Notes: a model not told the origin generated them from the letters alone. A stretch of DNA of 64,000 nucleotides from Streptomyces platensis (GCF_008704855.1 NZ_CP023691.1:4464001-4528000); one strand, 5' to 3'. Positions 34,118 through 43,256 are shown, counted from the first letter of the stretch. A program made the numbers and translations.

Positions 34118-34570
34118 TCAGAGGGGGAGCTTGAAGCCCAGGTGCGAGGCCTCGAACCCGAGGCGCTCGTAGAAGCGGTGCGCGTCGATCCGGGTCGCGT
34201 CCGAGGTCAGCTGCACCATCTGGCAGCCGAGCGTGCGGGACTCCGCGACCGCCCATTCGATGAGCTGGGTGCCGAGACCACCACCGCGCTCGTCGCGGTG
34301 GATCCGGACGCCCTCGATGATCGAGCGGGTGGCGCCGCGCCGGGACAGGCCGGGAATGACGGTGAGCTGGAGCGTGCCGACCGTCTGCCCCGCACGGACC
34401 GCGACGACCAGGTGCTGCTGCGGGTCGGCGACCAGCGTTTCGAAGGCCGCACGGTACGGCGTCAGGTCGTCCGGTGACTCGCGGGTGGCGCCCAGGGGAT
34501 CGTCGGCGAGCATCGCGACGATGGCGGGAAGATCGGATTCGATCGCGCGGCGTATCTCGATATCGCTCAT
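34118..34570 (-). CDS. GNAT family N-acetyltransferase
   Basis: A 150-residue acetyltransferase. The acetyl-CoA pyrophosphate loop is visible as RDERGGGLGTQLIEWAV (R/Q-x-x-G-x-G/A type), followed by AHRFYERLGFEASHLGFK at the end, both canonical. MSDIEIRRAIESDLPAIVAM is a typical beta1-alpha1 start, giving the ATG at 34570. The acceptor is unknown. The stop is 33 bases from the TetR stop, so the genes converge. Confidence 0.9.
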   Translation of the reverse strand: MSDIEIRRAIESDLPAIVAMLADDPLGATRESPDDLTPYRAAFETLVADPQQHLVVAVRAGQTVGTLQLTVIPGLSRRGATRSIIEGVRIHRDERGGGLGTQLIEWAVAESRTLGCQMVQLTSDATRIDAHRFYERLGFEASHLGFKLPL

Positions 34571-34665
34571 GGGCGCGACCTTATGCCGTGCGATCACAGG
34601 GGCGGCAGGGAGGCGGCCCTGGCGTCCGTACCCTCCGCACGCCCGCCCTCCTTCGGCCCTCGACG

Positions 34666-35193
34666 TCACTCCGGCGGCGCGAGCGTCTCGACGGCGGTGA
34701 CCAGGGGGGCCAGCTCGGGGCGCTGGGCGGCGTCCTTGAGGGCTTCGCGCAGTGCGCCGTCATGGGTCGGCCGGGCCTCCACCAGGAGCGTGAGGCCGTC
34801 GGGCGTCACGTTGGTGTAGATGCCGCGCCGGTCGTCGGGGCACAGGAAGCGCGAGAGCAGGCCGCGCTCCTCGAGCCGGGTGACCAAGCGGGTCGTGGCG
34901 CTCTGGCTGAGGACGACGGAGTCCGCGACCTGGTGCATCCGCAGATGACCGCCCGGCCCGTCGTGCTGCTCGCTGAGCACATTGAGGACCGAGAACTCCC
35001 GGACGCTGAGGTCGTGCGCCGCCTGAAGCGCGCGTTCGATGTGCGACTCGATACGGCCGTGCAGTGCGGACAGGGCGCACCAGCCCTGCGCCAGCCCGGG
35101 GGGCTCCGCCGGGGGGCAGACGGGCGCGTCCGCTGCCGATTGCGGGACCGCCGGCTCCTGCGTCTCCCGCGTTTCCCGTGTCTGCTGCGTCAT
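34666..35193 (-). CDS. MarR family transcriptional regulator
   Basis: A 175-residue MarR protein. A ~35-residue polar leader precedes the winged helix: LSVREFSVLNVLSEQHDG, VADSVVLSQSATTRLVTRLE, then the wing RGLLSRFLCPDDRRGIYTNV. The ATG at 35193 follows AGGAGG. It is divergent from an MFS transporter gene, with AT-rich repeats between them that look like its operator. A single Cys in the wing (FLCPDD) might allow redox sensing, but this is speculative. Confidence 0.92.
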   Translation of the reverse strand: MTQQTRETRETQEPAVPQSAADAPVCPPAEPPGLAQGWCALSALHGRIESHIERALQAAHDLSVREFSVLNVLSEQHDGPGGHLRMHQVADSVVLSQSATTRLVTRLEERGLLSRFLCPDDRRGIYTNVTPDGLTLLVEARPTHDGALREALKDAAQRPELAPLVTAVETLAPPE

Positions 35194-35249
35194 CGAAGAC
35201 CTCCTCAGGGCGCACGCCCAGGATAGGCCACCTCCGAAATATACGGCGT

Positions 35250-35279
35250 TTGCAATTAACCCGCGTCTGCAATTATTGT
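35250..35279. promoter_or_regulatory. Divergent marR/MFS promoter-operator
   Basis: TTGCAA (35250-35255) and TATTGT (35274-35279) make a sigma-70-type promoter with an 18-base spacer facing the MFS gene. Direct repeats TGCAATTA at 35251-35258 and 35268-35275 and a CAATTATTG palindrome (35270-35278) overlap it, fitting MarR repression by promoter occlusion. Confidence 0.6.
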
Positions 35280-35323
35280 GGACGCTCGTAAGGGACGGGC
35301 GCAATGATCTGAAGGGATCCGTC

Positions 35324-36541
35324 ATGCCACTCGCACTCCTGGCTCTCGCCATCGGTGCCTTCGGGATCGGAACGACCGAGTTCGCGGTCATGGGCCTGCT
35401 GCCCGACATGGCGGCCGGCTTCGGGGTCTCCATCCCCCTCGCCGGATACGCGACCACCCTCTATGCCCTCGGTGTGGTCATAGGGGCGCCGCTGATGACC
35501 GCTCTCGGCACGCGCTTCACCCGCAAGCAGATGCTGATGCTGCTGATGGGCCTGTTCATCGTGGGCAATCTGCTCACGGGTCTCGCGCCCAACTTCGGCA
35601 TCATGCTGGCCGGGCGGATCGTGGCCGCGTTCACCCATGGCGCGTTCTTCGGCATCGGCGCGCTGGTGGCCGCCGATCTCGTTGCGCCCCAGAAGCGGGC
35701 CGCCGCCCTCTCGCTCATGTTCAGCGGTCTGACCGTCGCCAACGTCGTGGGCGTACCGGCCGGCACGATGCTCAGTCAGCACTTCGACTGGCGCACCACC
35801 TTCTACGCCATCACCGCGCTCGGCGTGATCGGCCTGCTGGGGATCGTCAAGCTGGTCCCCGCGCAGCGGGCGAAGGCGGCCTCTCCCATGGGCAGCGAAC
35901 TCGCGGTGTTCCGCAACCCGCAGGTCGGCCTCGCGATGCTGATGACGATCCTGGGCTTCGGCGGCGTCTTCGCGGCCGTCACCTACCTCGCCTCGATGAT
36001 GACCGAGGTCACCGGCTTCGCACCGTCCTCCGTGATCTGGCTGACGGCCGTCTTCGGTCTCGGCATGGTCGGCGGAAACCTGGTCTCCGGCCGCTTCACC
36101 GACCGCGCCATGATGCCGATGCTCTATGTGTCGCTGACCGGTCTGGCGCTCTCGCTGGCCGCGTTCACCTTCACCGCGCACGACAAGATCGCCGCCACCG
36201 TGACCATCGCGCTGATCGGCATCTTCGGCTTCGCCACCGTGCCGCCGCTACAGAAGCGGGTGATGGACCAGGCCGCCTCGGCGCCCACCCTCGCCTCGGC
36301 CGGCAATATCGCGGCCTTCAACTTCGGCAACGCACTGGCCGCTTGGCTCGGCGGGATCGTCATATCGGCGGGCCTGGGCTACACCGCGCCCAACTGGGTC
36401 GGTGCGCTGATGACCGTCGCGGCGCTCGGGGTGGCGATATTCGCCTCCGCCCTGGAGCGCCGGAAGGCGGGCCGTGGCCAGGTGGTCGCGGGCGGACCCA
36501 CCGTGGTCGTCGACGAGTCCGTACTGACAGCACACGGCTGA
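35324..36541 (+). CDS. MFS transporter (AraJ/CynX-like arabinose-efflux group)
   Basis: A 405-residue, 12-helix exporter. ALAIGAFGIGTTEFAVMGLL is the classic opening of the DHA1/AraJ-type permeases, GVVIGAPLMTALGTRFTRKQ is motif A, and a cytosolic acidic/Gly tail ends the protein. The ATG at 35324 follows GAAGGGA. Divergent from marR, it is probably a MarR-controlled drug or metabolite exporter. A HbpS/GlcG gene follows 137 bases downstream on the same strand. Confidence 0.92.
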   Translation: MPLALLALAIGAFGIGTTEFAVMGLLPDMAAGFGVSIPLAGYATTLYALGVVIGAPLMTALGTRFTRKQMLMLLMGLFIVGNLLTGLAPNFGIMLAGRIVAAFTHGAFFGIGALVAADLVAPQKRAAALSLMFSGLTVANVVGVPAGTMLSQHFDWRTTFYAITALGVIGLLGIVKLVPAQRAKAASPMGSELAVFRNPQVGLAMLMTILGFGGVFAAVTYLASMMTEVTGFAPSSVIWLTAVFGLGMVGGNLVSGRFTDRAMMPMLYVSLTGLALSLAAFTFTAHDKIAATVTIALIGIFGFATVPPLQKRVMDQAASAPTLASAGNIAAFNFGNALAAWLGGIVISAGLGYTAPNWVGALMTVAALGVAIFASALERRKAGRGQVVAGGPTVVVDESVLTAHG

Positions 36542-36678
36542 CACCGCGTCCGCACCGCACCACCCCGAAGCACCCACCTCACCGAACCCGCACACCCGAA
36601 GCCCCACACCCCCTGCATCACCGGCGCTCCGGGCCCCACCGGCGCGGCCGTCGTCACCACCCCCCAAGGACCCCTCTC

Positions 36679-37128
36679 ATGAGCACTTCCACCGCCACCC
36701 CCACCACCGCACCCACCGTCCGCCCCCTCACCACCCGCGAGGCCGAGGCCCTGATCGAGGCCGCCGTCCGCGCCGCCGACGGACTCGGTGTGCGGGGCAG
36801 CGTCACCGTCCTCGATGCGGGAGGTCAGCTGCTCGGCTTCCGGCGGGACGACACGGCCGTGCTGATCTCCGGCGAGACCAGCACCCGCAAGGCGTACACC
36901 GCCCTCCAGTTGGACGCCCCGACCGCCGACCTCGTCGACCTCGTACGCCCCGACGGGCTCTTCCACACCCTGCCCACGGCGCTGGACCGGCCGCTGCTCT
37001 TCCTCGCGGGAGGGGTGCCGCTCCACCGGGACGGCCGGCTGATCGGCGCACTCGGCTTCGGCGGCGGCGCCCCCGAACAGGACCACCGGATCGCCACCGC
37101 AGCGATAGCGGAGGCCGACCTCGCCTGA
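36679..37128 (+). CDS. GlcG/HbpS family protein
   Basis: A 149-residue DUF336 protein. REAEALIEAAVRAADGLGVR, SVTVLDAGGQLLGFRRDD and GGVPLHRDGRLIGALGFGGG are family blocks. Relatives include HbpS, a heme-binding extracellular protein of Streptomyces, and GlcG. No signal peptide is seen, and its N-terminus is Thr/Pro-rich, so it may be cytosolic. The ATG at 36679 follows AAGGA. It lies after the MFS gene and may be in its operon. Heme binding is not proven by sequence. Confidence 0.85.
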   Translation: MSTSTATPTTAPTVRPLTTREAEALIEAAVRAADGLGVRGSVTVLDAGGQLLGFRRDDTAVLISGETSTRKAYTALQLDAPTADLVDLVRPDGLFHTLPTALDRPLLFLAGGVPLHRDGRLIGALGFGGGAPEQDHRIATAAIAEADLA

Positions 37129-37146
37129 CCCCGGCCCTGTCCTGCC

Positions 37147-37704
37147 CTAGCGGACACCCGCGCCCTTGATGCCGTTCCTTCGTGCCCGGCCGGCGCGGGC
37201 CTCGGCCGTCTGTGCCCGGCGCAGCCGGCTGCCGCGTGCGGTCAGCCCCCAGGGCTTGAGCACGGAGATCGCGGTGAGGAAGAGGTAGGTGGCCGTGGCG
37301 ACCGACGGCGCGATGACGAGGCTGATGTCGGCGACCGGAGTGCCCGCGGCGGCCTCGGCGGCGAGGTGGTTGATGCCGGGCCGGAGTGAGAAGACCGCCA
37401 GCAGCACGGTGATGAGCGTCAGCCAGAACTTCACGACGACCCAGCGGTGCCGGGCCAGCCCCCAGACGGTGCCCAGGGACAGCACCAGCCCGCTGACCAG
37501 CGAGGCGAAGGCGAGCGGGAGGACCAGCCAGTCACCGAAGATCTTCATCGCCCGGTAGGCGACCGCCGCCATCTCGGGGGAGCCGGTGGTGTAGCCGGTG
37601 ATGCCGAGCGTGAGCAGCCCGAGGGTGAGACCGAGCCAGCTGACGGAGACGGCGAGGTGAAGGACGAGGACGGCCCGGCGGGCGGGGCGGTTGAGCTGCT
37701 GCAT
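37147..37704 (-). CDS. Four-helix membrane protein (DUF2269-like)
   Basis: A 185-residue protein with hydrophobic segments at roughly 13-33, 52-75, 84-103 and 121-139, and a strongly basic C-terminal tail. The pattern resembles DUF2269-type membrane proteins, whose function is unknown. The start is ATG at 37704 (MQQLNRPARRAV). It is convergent with the HbpS gene, with an 18-base gap and no clear terminator. Confidence 0.75.
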   Translation of the reverse strand: MQQLNRPARRAVLVLHLAVSVSWLGLTLGLLTLGITGYTTGSPEMAAVAYRAMKIFGDWLVLPLAFASLVSGLVLSLGTVWGLARHRWVVVKFWLTLITVLLAVFSLRPGINHLAAEAAAGTPVADISLVIAPSVATATYLFLTAISVLKPWGLTARGSRLRRAQTAEARAGRARRNGIKGAGVR

Positions 37705-37901
37705 ACCGCCACGGTCCCGCCCCGCGCCGCGCGGTACATCTGCCGGCGGGAGTATCCGCGGGTACGCGGCCTTGAGTACATACCCCGTCACGACGCAGCC
37801 GGGCACTCGCTTCGCCAGTTTTGGGGTCGTACGAACCCAGTTGCACCCATACCCCCTCCCGCCCACGCCTCCCGCCGCCGGGCGCCCTAGGCTCCGGGGC
37901 C

Positions 37902-38537
37902 ATGAGCAAGCTGCATCTGTTCGACATGGACGGGACCCTGCTCCACGGATCCGCGGCGGCGGTCGAGATCTCCCGGCAGCTCGGGCTGGACCGGGAGATC
38001 GGCGAGCTGGAGCGCGGATTTGCGGCGGGTCAGTTGACGCCCGTGCAGTTCGCACAGCGGGCGTGTGAGCTATGGGCCGCCGAGCTGACCGAACTTCAGG
38101 TGGCCGCGGCCTTCGACGGTGCCCCGTGGCTGACCGGTATCCGGGAGGTCTGGGCGGATATCCGGGCACGTGGCGAACGGTGCGCGGTGATTTCCCTGTC
38201 CCCGGCCTTCTTTGTCGAACGGCTGCTGGCCTGGGGTGCCGACGCGGCGCACGGTTCCCACTGGCCGGCGGTGCCGATCCGGCAGGCGGTGGAGCCGGCC
38301 GGCATCCTCACCTCGGCGGCGAAAGTACGTATCGCAGATGAACTCTGCGTGCGGTACGGGCTGACCCGCGCCGACTGTGTGGCGTACGGCGACTCCCTGT
38401 CGGACACCGAACTGTTCGCGGCAGTTCCGCGGTCCGTGGCCGTGAATGCGGATCACCATGTCAGTGACCTGGCCTCATATGCGTATGCGGGACGTGATCT
38501 GCGCGAGGCATACGCATTGGTGCGTACTGGCCAGTAA
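37902..38537 (+). CDS. HAD-IB family phosphatase (SerB-like)
   Basis: A 211-residue haloacid-dehalogenase-type phosphatase. Motif I is LFDMDGTLL (nucleophile Asp8), motif II Ser is in AVISLSPAFF, motif III Lys is in AAKVRIADEL, and motif IV is AYGDSLSDTELF. The C1-type helical cap suits phosphoserine phosphatase-like or related substrates. The ATG at 37902 opens right after a GC-rich stretch without a clear ribosome-binding site, so the transcript could be leaderless. Substrate not assigned. Confidence 0.9.
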   Translation: MSKLHLFDMDGTLLHGSAAAVEISRQLGLDREIGELERGFAAGQLTPVQFAQRACELWAAELTELQVAAAFDGAPWLTGIREVWADIRARGERCAVISLSPAFFVERLLAWGADAAHGSHWPAVPIRQAVEPAGILTSAAKVRIADELCVRYGLTRADCVAYGDSLSDTELFAAVPRSVAVNADHHVSDLASYAYAGRDLREAYALVRTGQ

Positions 38538-38987
38538 TTCCGTACTTTCCACGGAGGATTCGTCCGCTGTGTGCGCTGAAATTGCAGTCTGTGGGGAGGA
38601 TCACTGTTATCGGAAGGGCCGCGCACAGTGTTCCAAGATCAGGACTTGTGGTTTCAACTACTGCCGGTATGGTCGAGTCCGGCTTGGCGGAGTGAGGGCT
38701 TCCGCGGGTACGCGAAGAGCGGGCAAAGCTCGTCAGCCTAGCGGCGAAGCGGCCCGCGACACCCGCACTTCCGACTATTTGTCCATTGTCGTGAGCAGGG
38801 GTGGCATGCTGCTGACACGGCATCTGCTCCATAATGTCGCAAGGAAGTGAGATTTGTCCGCTTTGGAGGATGTTGCCGGAATCGCTTGAGTCGATGAAGA
38901 ATTCCGGGGCAGGGCGGGGGAATTCCGGGCAGTTCCGATCCACGGAAGTGCGAAGACGACCGAAAGACGTTCGAGGCGAGGCAGACC
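38538..38987. other. 450-base region before the globin gene
   Basis: AT-richer than the flanks. It contains a near-perfect 13-base direct repeat based on GAATTCCGGG (38899-38912 and 38920-38932), 56-89 bases before the globin start, a possible operator. An open frame of 61 codons from 38834 overlaps the globin start but lacks coding signs. No structured RNA was recognised. Confidence 0.4.
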
Positions 38988-40802
38988 ATGGACGCTCCGA
39001 CCACTACGTCGGCCGATAACGGCTCTTCCGGCGGGAGCAGTGGCGATTGGGGTTGGTTCACTCCGCCGGCAAAGAAGTCCTCCGGAGAACAGCAGGAGCG
39101 GCAAAACAGCCAGGACGGCCGGGCCGAACCGGACGAGCGGAGTGCACACCCCGACCACGGTGACCACAGAGAGCACCACGCGCGAGACGAGCCGAACGAC
39201 CGGGAACAGATACCCAGTCGGCCGGTCAATCCGATCCGGCCGGTAGGCACCGCCGCCGAGCGGGTGCGCGAGCCGGAGCCGTCGCAGGCCCCGCCCGCAC
39301 GGCACCCGGGCGGAGCGCCCACCGCACCCGCCTCCGCCGAACAGCCCGCGGCCGCCTCCGGGTACGCCGCCCCGGCCCCCGCACCGCCGCGCCGCGAGGC
39401 CGAGCCCTCCTGGGACCGTCAGCCGCCCCGGGGAGGTCAGTCGACCTGGGAGCGCGTGCCCGCCCGCGAACGGGAGCCCGAGCCCGTACACCAATCGGCG
39501 CGCGCCACGGGAGCGCCCACGGGCAGCGCCGCCCCGGCACCGCCCGCCCAGAGCGCGGCCCCCGCGCCCTCCGCTTTCACCCCCAGGGCCCGTCCCGCCG
39601 CTCCCGCACCGGAGCCCTCTCTGGAGGCCGTGACCGCCTCGGCGTCCTCCGCGGAACCCGCCTCTCCCGACGCGGTTCTCATCCGTCGCACCATGGCGGA
39701 AATCGAGCCCGTCGCCGACAAGGTCACCTCGTACTTCTACGCGCTGCTCTTCGTCCAGTACCCGGATCTGCGGGCGCTGTTCCCCGCCTCGATGGACACC
39801 CAGCGCGACCGTCTCTTCAAGGCGCTGCTCACCGCGGCCCAGCACGTGGACGACGCCGAGGTGCTCACCGCGTACCTCGCGAACCTCGGCCGCGGGCACC
39901 GCAAATACGGCACCCAGCCCGACCACTACCCGGCGGTCGGCGAGTGCCTGCTCAGCGCGCTCGCGCGCTATGCGACGTCCAGTTGGGGGCCGGAGACCCA
40001 GGCCGCCTGGGTGCGTGCCTACACGGCGATCTCGCAGATCATGATCGACGCGGCCGCCGAGGACGAGGCCGTGGCCCCCGCCTGGTGGCAAGCCGAGGTC
40101 GTCTCGCATGAGCTGCGTACGCCCGATATCGCGGTGGTCACGGTCCGCCCCGACCAGCCCTACCCGTTCCTCGCCGGGCAGTACACCAGCGTGGAAACCC
40201 CCTGGTGGCCGCGGATCTGGCGGCACTACTCCTTCGCCTCCGCGCCCCGCTCCGACGGTCTGCTCTCCTTCCACGTCAAGGCGGTCCCGGCCGGCTGGGT
40301 CTCCAACGCCATGGTCCATCGCGCCCGCCCCGGCGATGTCATCCGGCTCGGGGCCCCCGGCGGCTCGATGACCATCGACCACACCGCGCGCAGCGGTCTG
40401 CTGTGTGTCGGCGGCGGCACCGGTATCGCGCCCATCAAGGCCCTGGTCGAGGATGTCGCGGAACACGGTGTCCGGCGCCCCGTCGAGGTCTTCTACGGCG
40501 CCCGCAGCAACGAGGACCTCTACGACCTCGACACCATGCTGCGGCTGGAACAGGCCCACCCCTGGCTCTCCGTCCGCCCGGTCGTCGCCACCGGACCGGC
40601 CGTACGGGGCGGGACGAGCAGCGAAACCGGGCAACTTCCAGACGCGGTACGGCAATACGGTCCATACCGGGAATACGACGCCTACCTGTCCGGGCCGCCC
40701 GGGTTGATCCGCAGTGGTGTGGACGCTCTGGTGGGGGTCGGCATCCCGACGGACCGCATACGGCACGACTCCATCGAAGAGCTGGTCTCAGCAGGAGACT
40801 GA
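38988..40802 (+). CDS. Globin-FAD/NAD reductase (flavohemoglobin-like) with disordered N-terminus
   Basis: A 604-residue protein. Residues 1-~220 are low-complexity (Ser, Pro, Ala, Glu, Arg) and disordered. A globin domain follows (RRTMAEIEPVADKVTSYFYA, LGRGHRKYGTQPDHYPAVGE with the probable proximal His). A ferredoxin-reductase-like part has RHYSFASAP for FAD, LCVGGGTGIAPIKALVED for NAD, and YLSGPPGL near the end. Flavohemoglobins oxidise NO to nitrate, but this form lacks the usual compact N-terminus and may have another partner or localisation. The ATG at 38988 has only a weak GAGGCGAGG upstream. The next gene starts 49 bases on. Confidence 0.88.
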   Translation: MDAPTTTSADNGSSGGSSGDWGWFTPPAKKSSGEQQERQNSQDGRAEPDERSAHPDHGDHREHHARDEPNDREQIPSRPVNPIRPVGTAAERVREPEPSQAPPARHPGGAPTAPASAEQPAAASGYAAPAPAPPRREAEPSWDRQPPRGGQSTWERVPAREREPEPVHQSARATGAPTGSAAPAPPAQSAAPAPSAFTPRARPAAPAPEPSLEAVTASASSAEPASPDAVLIRRTMAEIEPVADKVTSYFYALLFVQYPDLRALFPASMDTQRDRLFKALLTAAQHVDDAEVLTAYLANLGRGHRKYGTQPDHYPAVGECLLSALARYATSSWGPETQAAWVRAYTAISQIMIDAAAEDEAVAPAWWQAEVVSHELRTPDIAVVTVRPDQPYPFLAGQYTSVETPWWPRIWRHYSFASAPRSDGLLSFHVKAVPAGWVSNAMVHRARPGDVIRLGAPGGSMTIDHTARSGLLCVGGGTGIAPIKALVEDVAEHGVRRPVEVFYGARSNEDLYDLDTMLRLEQAHPWLSVRPVVATGPAVRGGTSSETGQLPDAVRQYGPYREYDAYLSGPPGLIRSGVDALVGVGIPTDRIRHDSIEELVSAGD

Positions 40803-40851
40803 AGTCTTGGCAGTGCAGGGCGAAGACGGTCCAACAGGGGAGGGATGGGGT

Positions 40852-41787
40852 ATGCCGAGTCAGGAGCGCCCCGGGAGCGACGGCGAGCACTTGGTGCAGC
40901 AGCGACTCGGTACGACCGAGCGCGCCGACCGTTTCTACGGGGATCAGGTCCTGGACCATCTCAATGGCCGGATGCGGGAGTTCGTGGCCCGCCAGGAGAT
41001 GTTCTTCCTGGCCACGGCCGACCGGCACGGCGATTGCGACTCGACCTTCCGGGCCGGCCCGCCGGGCTTCGTCCGGGTGCTCGACGACCGGACCCTGGCG
41101 TACCCGGAATACCGTGGCAACGGTGTCATGGCGTCCATCGGCAATATCTCGGAGAACCCGCGCCTGGGCATCCTGATGATCGACTTCACCCGGGACCGCA
41201 TCGGCCTGCACATCAACGGCCGCGCGCGGGTCGTCATGGACGAGGAGATGCGGGCGCACCACGCCGATTTGCCGGTCGACCCGATCCCCGGGCGGCGCGC
41301 CCAGCTGTGGGTCACGGTCGAGGTCGAAGAGGCGTACATCCACTGCGCCAAGCACATTCCGCATCTTCAGAAGGTCCCGGCGCAGCAGCGCGGGGCGCGG
41401 GCGTGGGGCACCGACGACAGCAAGCGCAAGGGCGGCGACTTCTTCGGCGCGGCGGCCGAGGCGAGCGAGCGGCCGCCGTTCCAGCGCGCGGCGCGCACGA
41501 ACGAGCATCTGCGGGGCGGGCTGCACGAGGACGCGGGCGAGGTGGCCTACCAGGGCGCGGCTGCGGTGTACGGCGCCGGTCCCGCACGCGTCGGCCTGCC
41601 CCATGGCCCACGACCCGAGCCCGGATATGGCCCCGGGACAGAGCTCTCCGGCCGGCGGGATTTCGTGGAGGAGCTGAACGCGGAGTTCCTCGACCGCGTC
41701 GAGCGGGTGCTCGCCCGCGCCCAGCCCCGCCGTCCCGCGGAGGACGAGGCCGAATTCCGCGGCTGGTTCGACCGGCGCGACGGCTGA
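40852..41787 (+). CDS. Pyridoxamine 5'-phosphate oxidase-fold protein
   Basis: A 311-residue protein with a split-barrel flavin-binding domain: REFVARQEMFFLATADRHGD, GPPGFVRVLDDRTLAYPEYR, LMIDFTRDRIGLHINGRARV and EEAYIHCAKHIPHLQ. The C-terminal ~120 residues are polar and unassigned. Such proteins bind FMN, F420 or heme and often reduce small molecules. The ATG at 40852 follows GGGAGGG; a TTG at 40807 after AGGAG is an alternative. It follows the globin-reductase gene by 49 bases, so the pair may cooperate in redox or nitric-oxide defence (inference). Confidence 0.82.
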   Translation: MPSQERPGSDGEHLVQQRLGTTERADRFYGDQVLDHLNGRMREFVARQEMFFLATADRHGDCDSTFRAGPPGFVRVLDDRTLAYPEYRGNGVMASIGNISENPRLGILMIDFTRDRIGLHINGRARVVMDEEMRAHHADLPVDPIPGRRAQLWVTVEVEEAYIHCAKHIPHLQKVPAQQRGARAWGTDDSKRKGGDFFGAAAEASERPPFQRAARTNEHLRGGLHEDAGEVAYQGAAAVYGAGPARVGLPHGPRPEPGYGPGTELSGRRDFVEELNAEFLDRVERVLARAQPRRPAEDEAEFRGWFDRRDG

Positions 41788-41831
41788 CACGGCGCCCGAG
41801 GCAGCGGCCGTCGCGGTGACTCGGCGGCCGC

Positions 41832-42311
41832 TCAGCCCAGGTCAGGGGCGTGCATGGCCCGTACGCCCTCGATGTTGCCGTCCAGGTAGTGCCGCAGCGA
41901 CAGCGGTACGACCTCGACGGAGGCGATACCGACGCGGGTGAAGGGCACCCGCACGATTTCGTAGTCCCCGCAGGGCTCCTCGACCTCGGGGCCGTGCCGG
42001 CGTGCGAGGTCCATCGAGTCGAGCCGGCAGACGAAGAAGTGCTGGACCTTCACGCCGTCCACCCCGCCGTCGCTGAAGTGCTCGACGGTGTCCACGAAGA
42101 CCGGCACCACGTCCTTGATCTTCGCGCCCAGCTCTTCGTCCAGTTCTCGGTGGAGGGCGTCGATGACGGTGGCGTCCTCGGGCTCGACGCCGCCGCCGGG
42201 AGTGATCCAGTACGGGGCCCGGCCCGGTTTGGTGCGCTTGATCAGAACGAGGTCCGCGCCGTCGAGCAGGATCGCGCGGGCGGTGCGTTTGACGACTGGC
42301 CGTTCGTTCAT
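41832..42311 (-). CDS. Nudix hydrolase
   Basis: A 159-residue Nudix protein. ITPGGGVEPEDATVIDALHR followed by ELDEELG is the Nudix box, with REL-x-EELG metal-binding Glu residues present; spacing between the first Glu/Asp pair and REL is one or two residues longer than the textbook box. MNERPVVKRTARAILLDGAD is a usual strand A. The substrate (nucleoside diphosphate derivative) is unknown. The ATG at 42311 is the start. It is convergent with the PNPOx gene and 49 bases past the LysR stop. Confidence 0.85.
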   Translation of the reverse strand: MNERPVVKRTARAILLDGADLVLIKRTKPGRAPYWITPGGGVEPEDATVIDALHRELDEELGAKIKDVVPVFVDTVEHFSDGGVDGVKVQHFFVCRLDSMDLARRHGPEVEEPCGDYEIVRVPFTRVGIASVEVVPLSLRHYLDGNIEGVRAMHAPDLG

Positions 42312-42359
42312 AGGGGACAGATGCCGCAGTCACGGCCTGGTGAAACCCCCGCCCCTCGG

Positions 42360-43256
42360 TCACCAGTCGACAGCGGTGCGCAGCAGCCATTCCTGCGCCC
42401 GCGCGATATGCGGCAGGCCGAGCGTCCCGGTCCGTACGGTCAGGAAGTAGGTCCGCAGCGGGGGCACCGGCGGGTCGAGCAGGGTGATGACGTCGCCGCC
42501 CGCGAGCGCGTCGGCGCACAGATAGCGGGGCAGGACGGCCAGCCCGGCGCCGGCCGTGACGCAGGACAGCACCGCCCGCAGATCGCCGGCGATCACGGCC
42601 GCCGAAGCCGTGGGCTTGGCGTCGAAGACCGTGGACCAGTAGCGGGCGATCAGCGGCAGACTCTCGTGCACCTCGACGATCGGTACGGGGTCCAGCAGGC
42701 GGACGCCACCGGCCTCCAGTACCGCAGGGCCGCCCAGCTGATCCGCCCAGTGCGGCGCGGCGATCAGTACATGCTCCTCGTCGCACAGCGGGGTGGCGGT
42801 GAGCAGCCCGCCGCGCGGCCGGGTCGTGGTGACGGTCAGATCGTGGTGACCGTCCGCCAGACCGGTCAGCATCTCCTCCGCGGACCCGAAGGAGGTACGG
42901 ATGGACAGGCCCTGGGATATCAGCGGGGCCAGCGCCGGGAGCGCGCGCTCGGAGAGGAACTCCGGGGGACCGGCGAGATGGAGAGTGCGGGTGACGGAGT
43001 CCCGGTCCAGGCCCGCCTCGGTGATCTCCGTGAGCGCGTCCAGGTGCGGCGCCACCTTGTGGGCGAGTTCGTCGCCGATGGTGGTGGGGGTGACCCCGCG
43101 GGCGTACCGGAGGAAGAGCGGGCGGCCCAACTGGCGTTCCAGCGCCCGGATCTGGCTGGTCACCGCGGGCTGGGAGAGGCCGAGTAAGGCCGCGGCGCGG
43201 GTGAAGGAGCCGGCTCGGTGCACCGTGACGAAGGTGCGCAGCAGAGCCAGATCCAT
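42360..43256 (-). CDS. LysR family transcriptional regulator
   Basis: A 298-residue LTTR. The helix-turn-helix is at residues 1-60 (MDLALLRTFVTVHRAGSFTR, LGLSQPAVTSQIRALERQLG). The periplasmic-binding-like effector domain follows (LAGPPEFLSERALPAL, AGAGLAVLPRYLCADAL). The ATG at 43256 is the conserved start. No divergent target gene is present; the upstream AT-rich stretch (CTATAAATTTGTCGATAG region near 43301-43318) may be its own control site. Possible regulation of the Nudix gene downstream is inferred only from the 48-base gap. Confidence 0.92.
   Translation of the reverse strand: MDLALLRTFVTVHRAGSFTRAAALLGLSQPAVTSQIRALERQLGRPLFLRYARGVTPTTIGDELAHKVAPHLDALTEITEAGLDRDSVTRTLHLAGPPEFLSERALPALAPLISQGLSIRTSFGSAEEMLTGLADGHHDLTVTTTRPRGGLLTATPLCDEEHVLIAAPHWADQLGGPAVLEAGGVRLLDPVPIVEVHESLPLIARYWSTVFDAKPTASAAVIAGDLRAVLSCVTAGAGLAVLPRYLCADALAGGDVITLLDPPVPPLRTYFLTVRTGTLGLPHIARAQEWLLRTAVDW

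Noticed and set aside
38834..39019. 61-codon open frame before the globin gene
   Set aside because: It overlaps the globin start, shows no family motif, and its codon use does not look like coding sequence.
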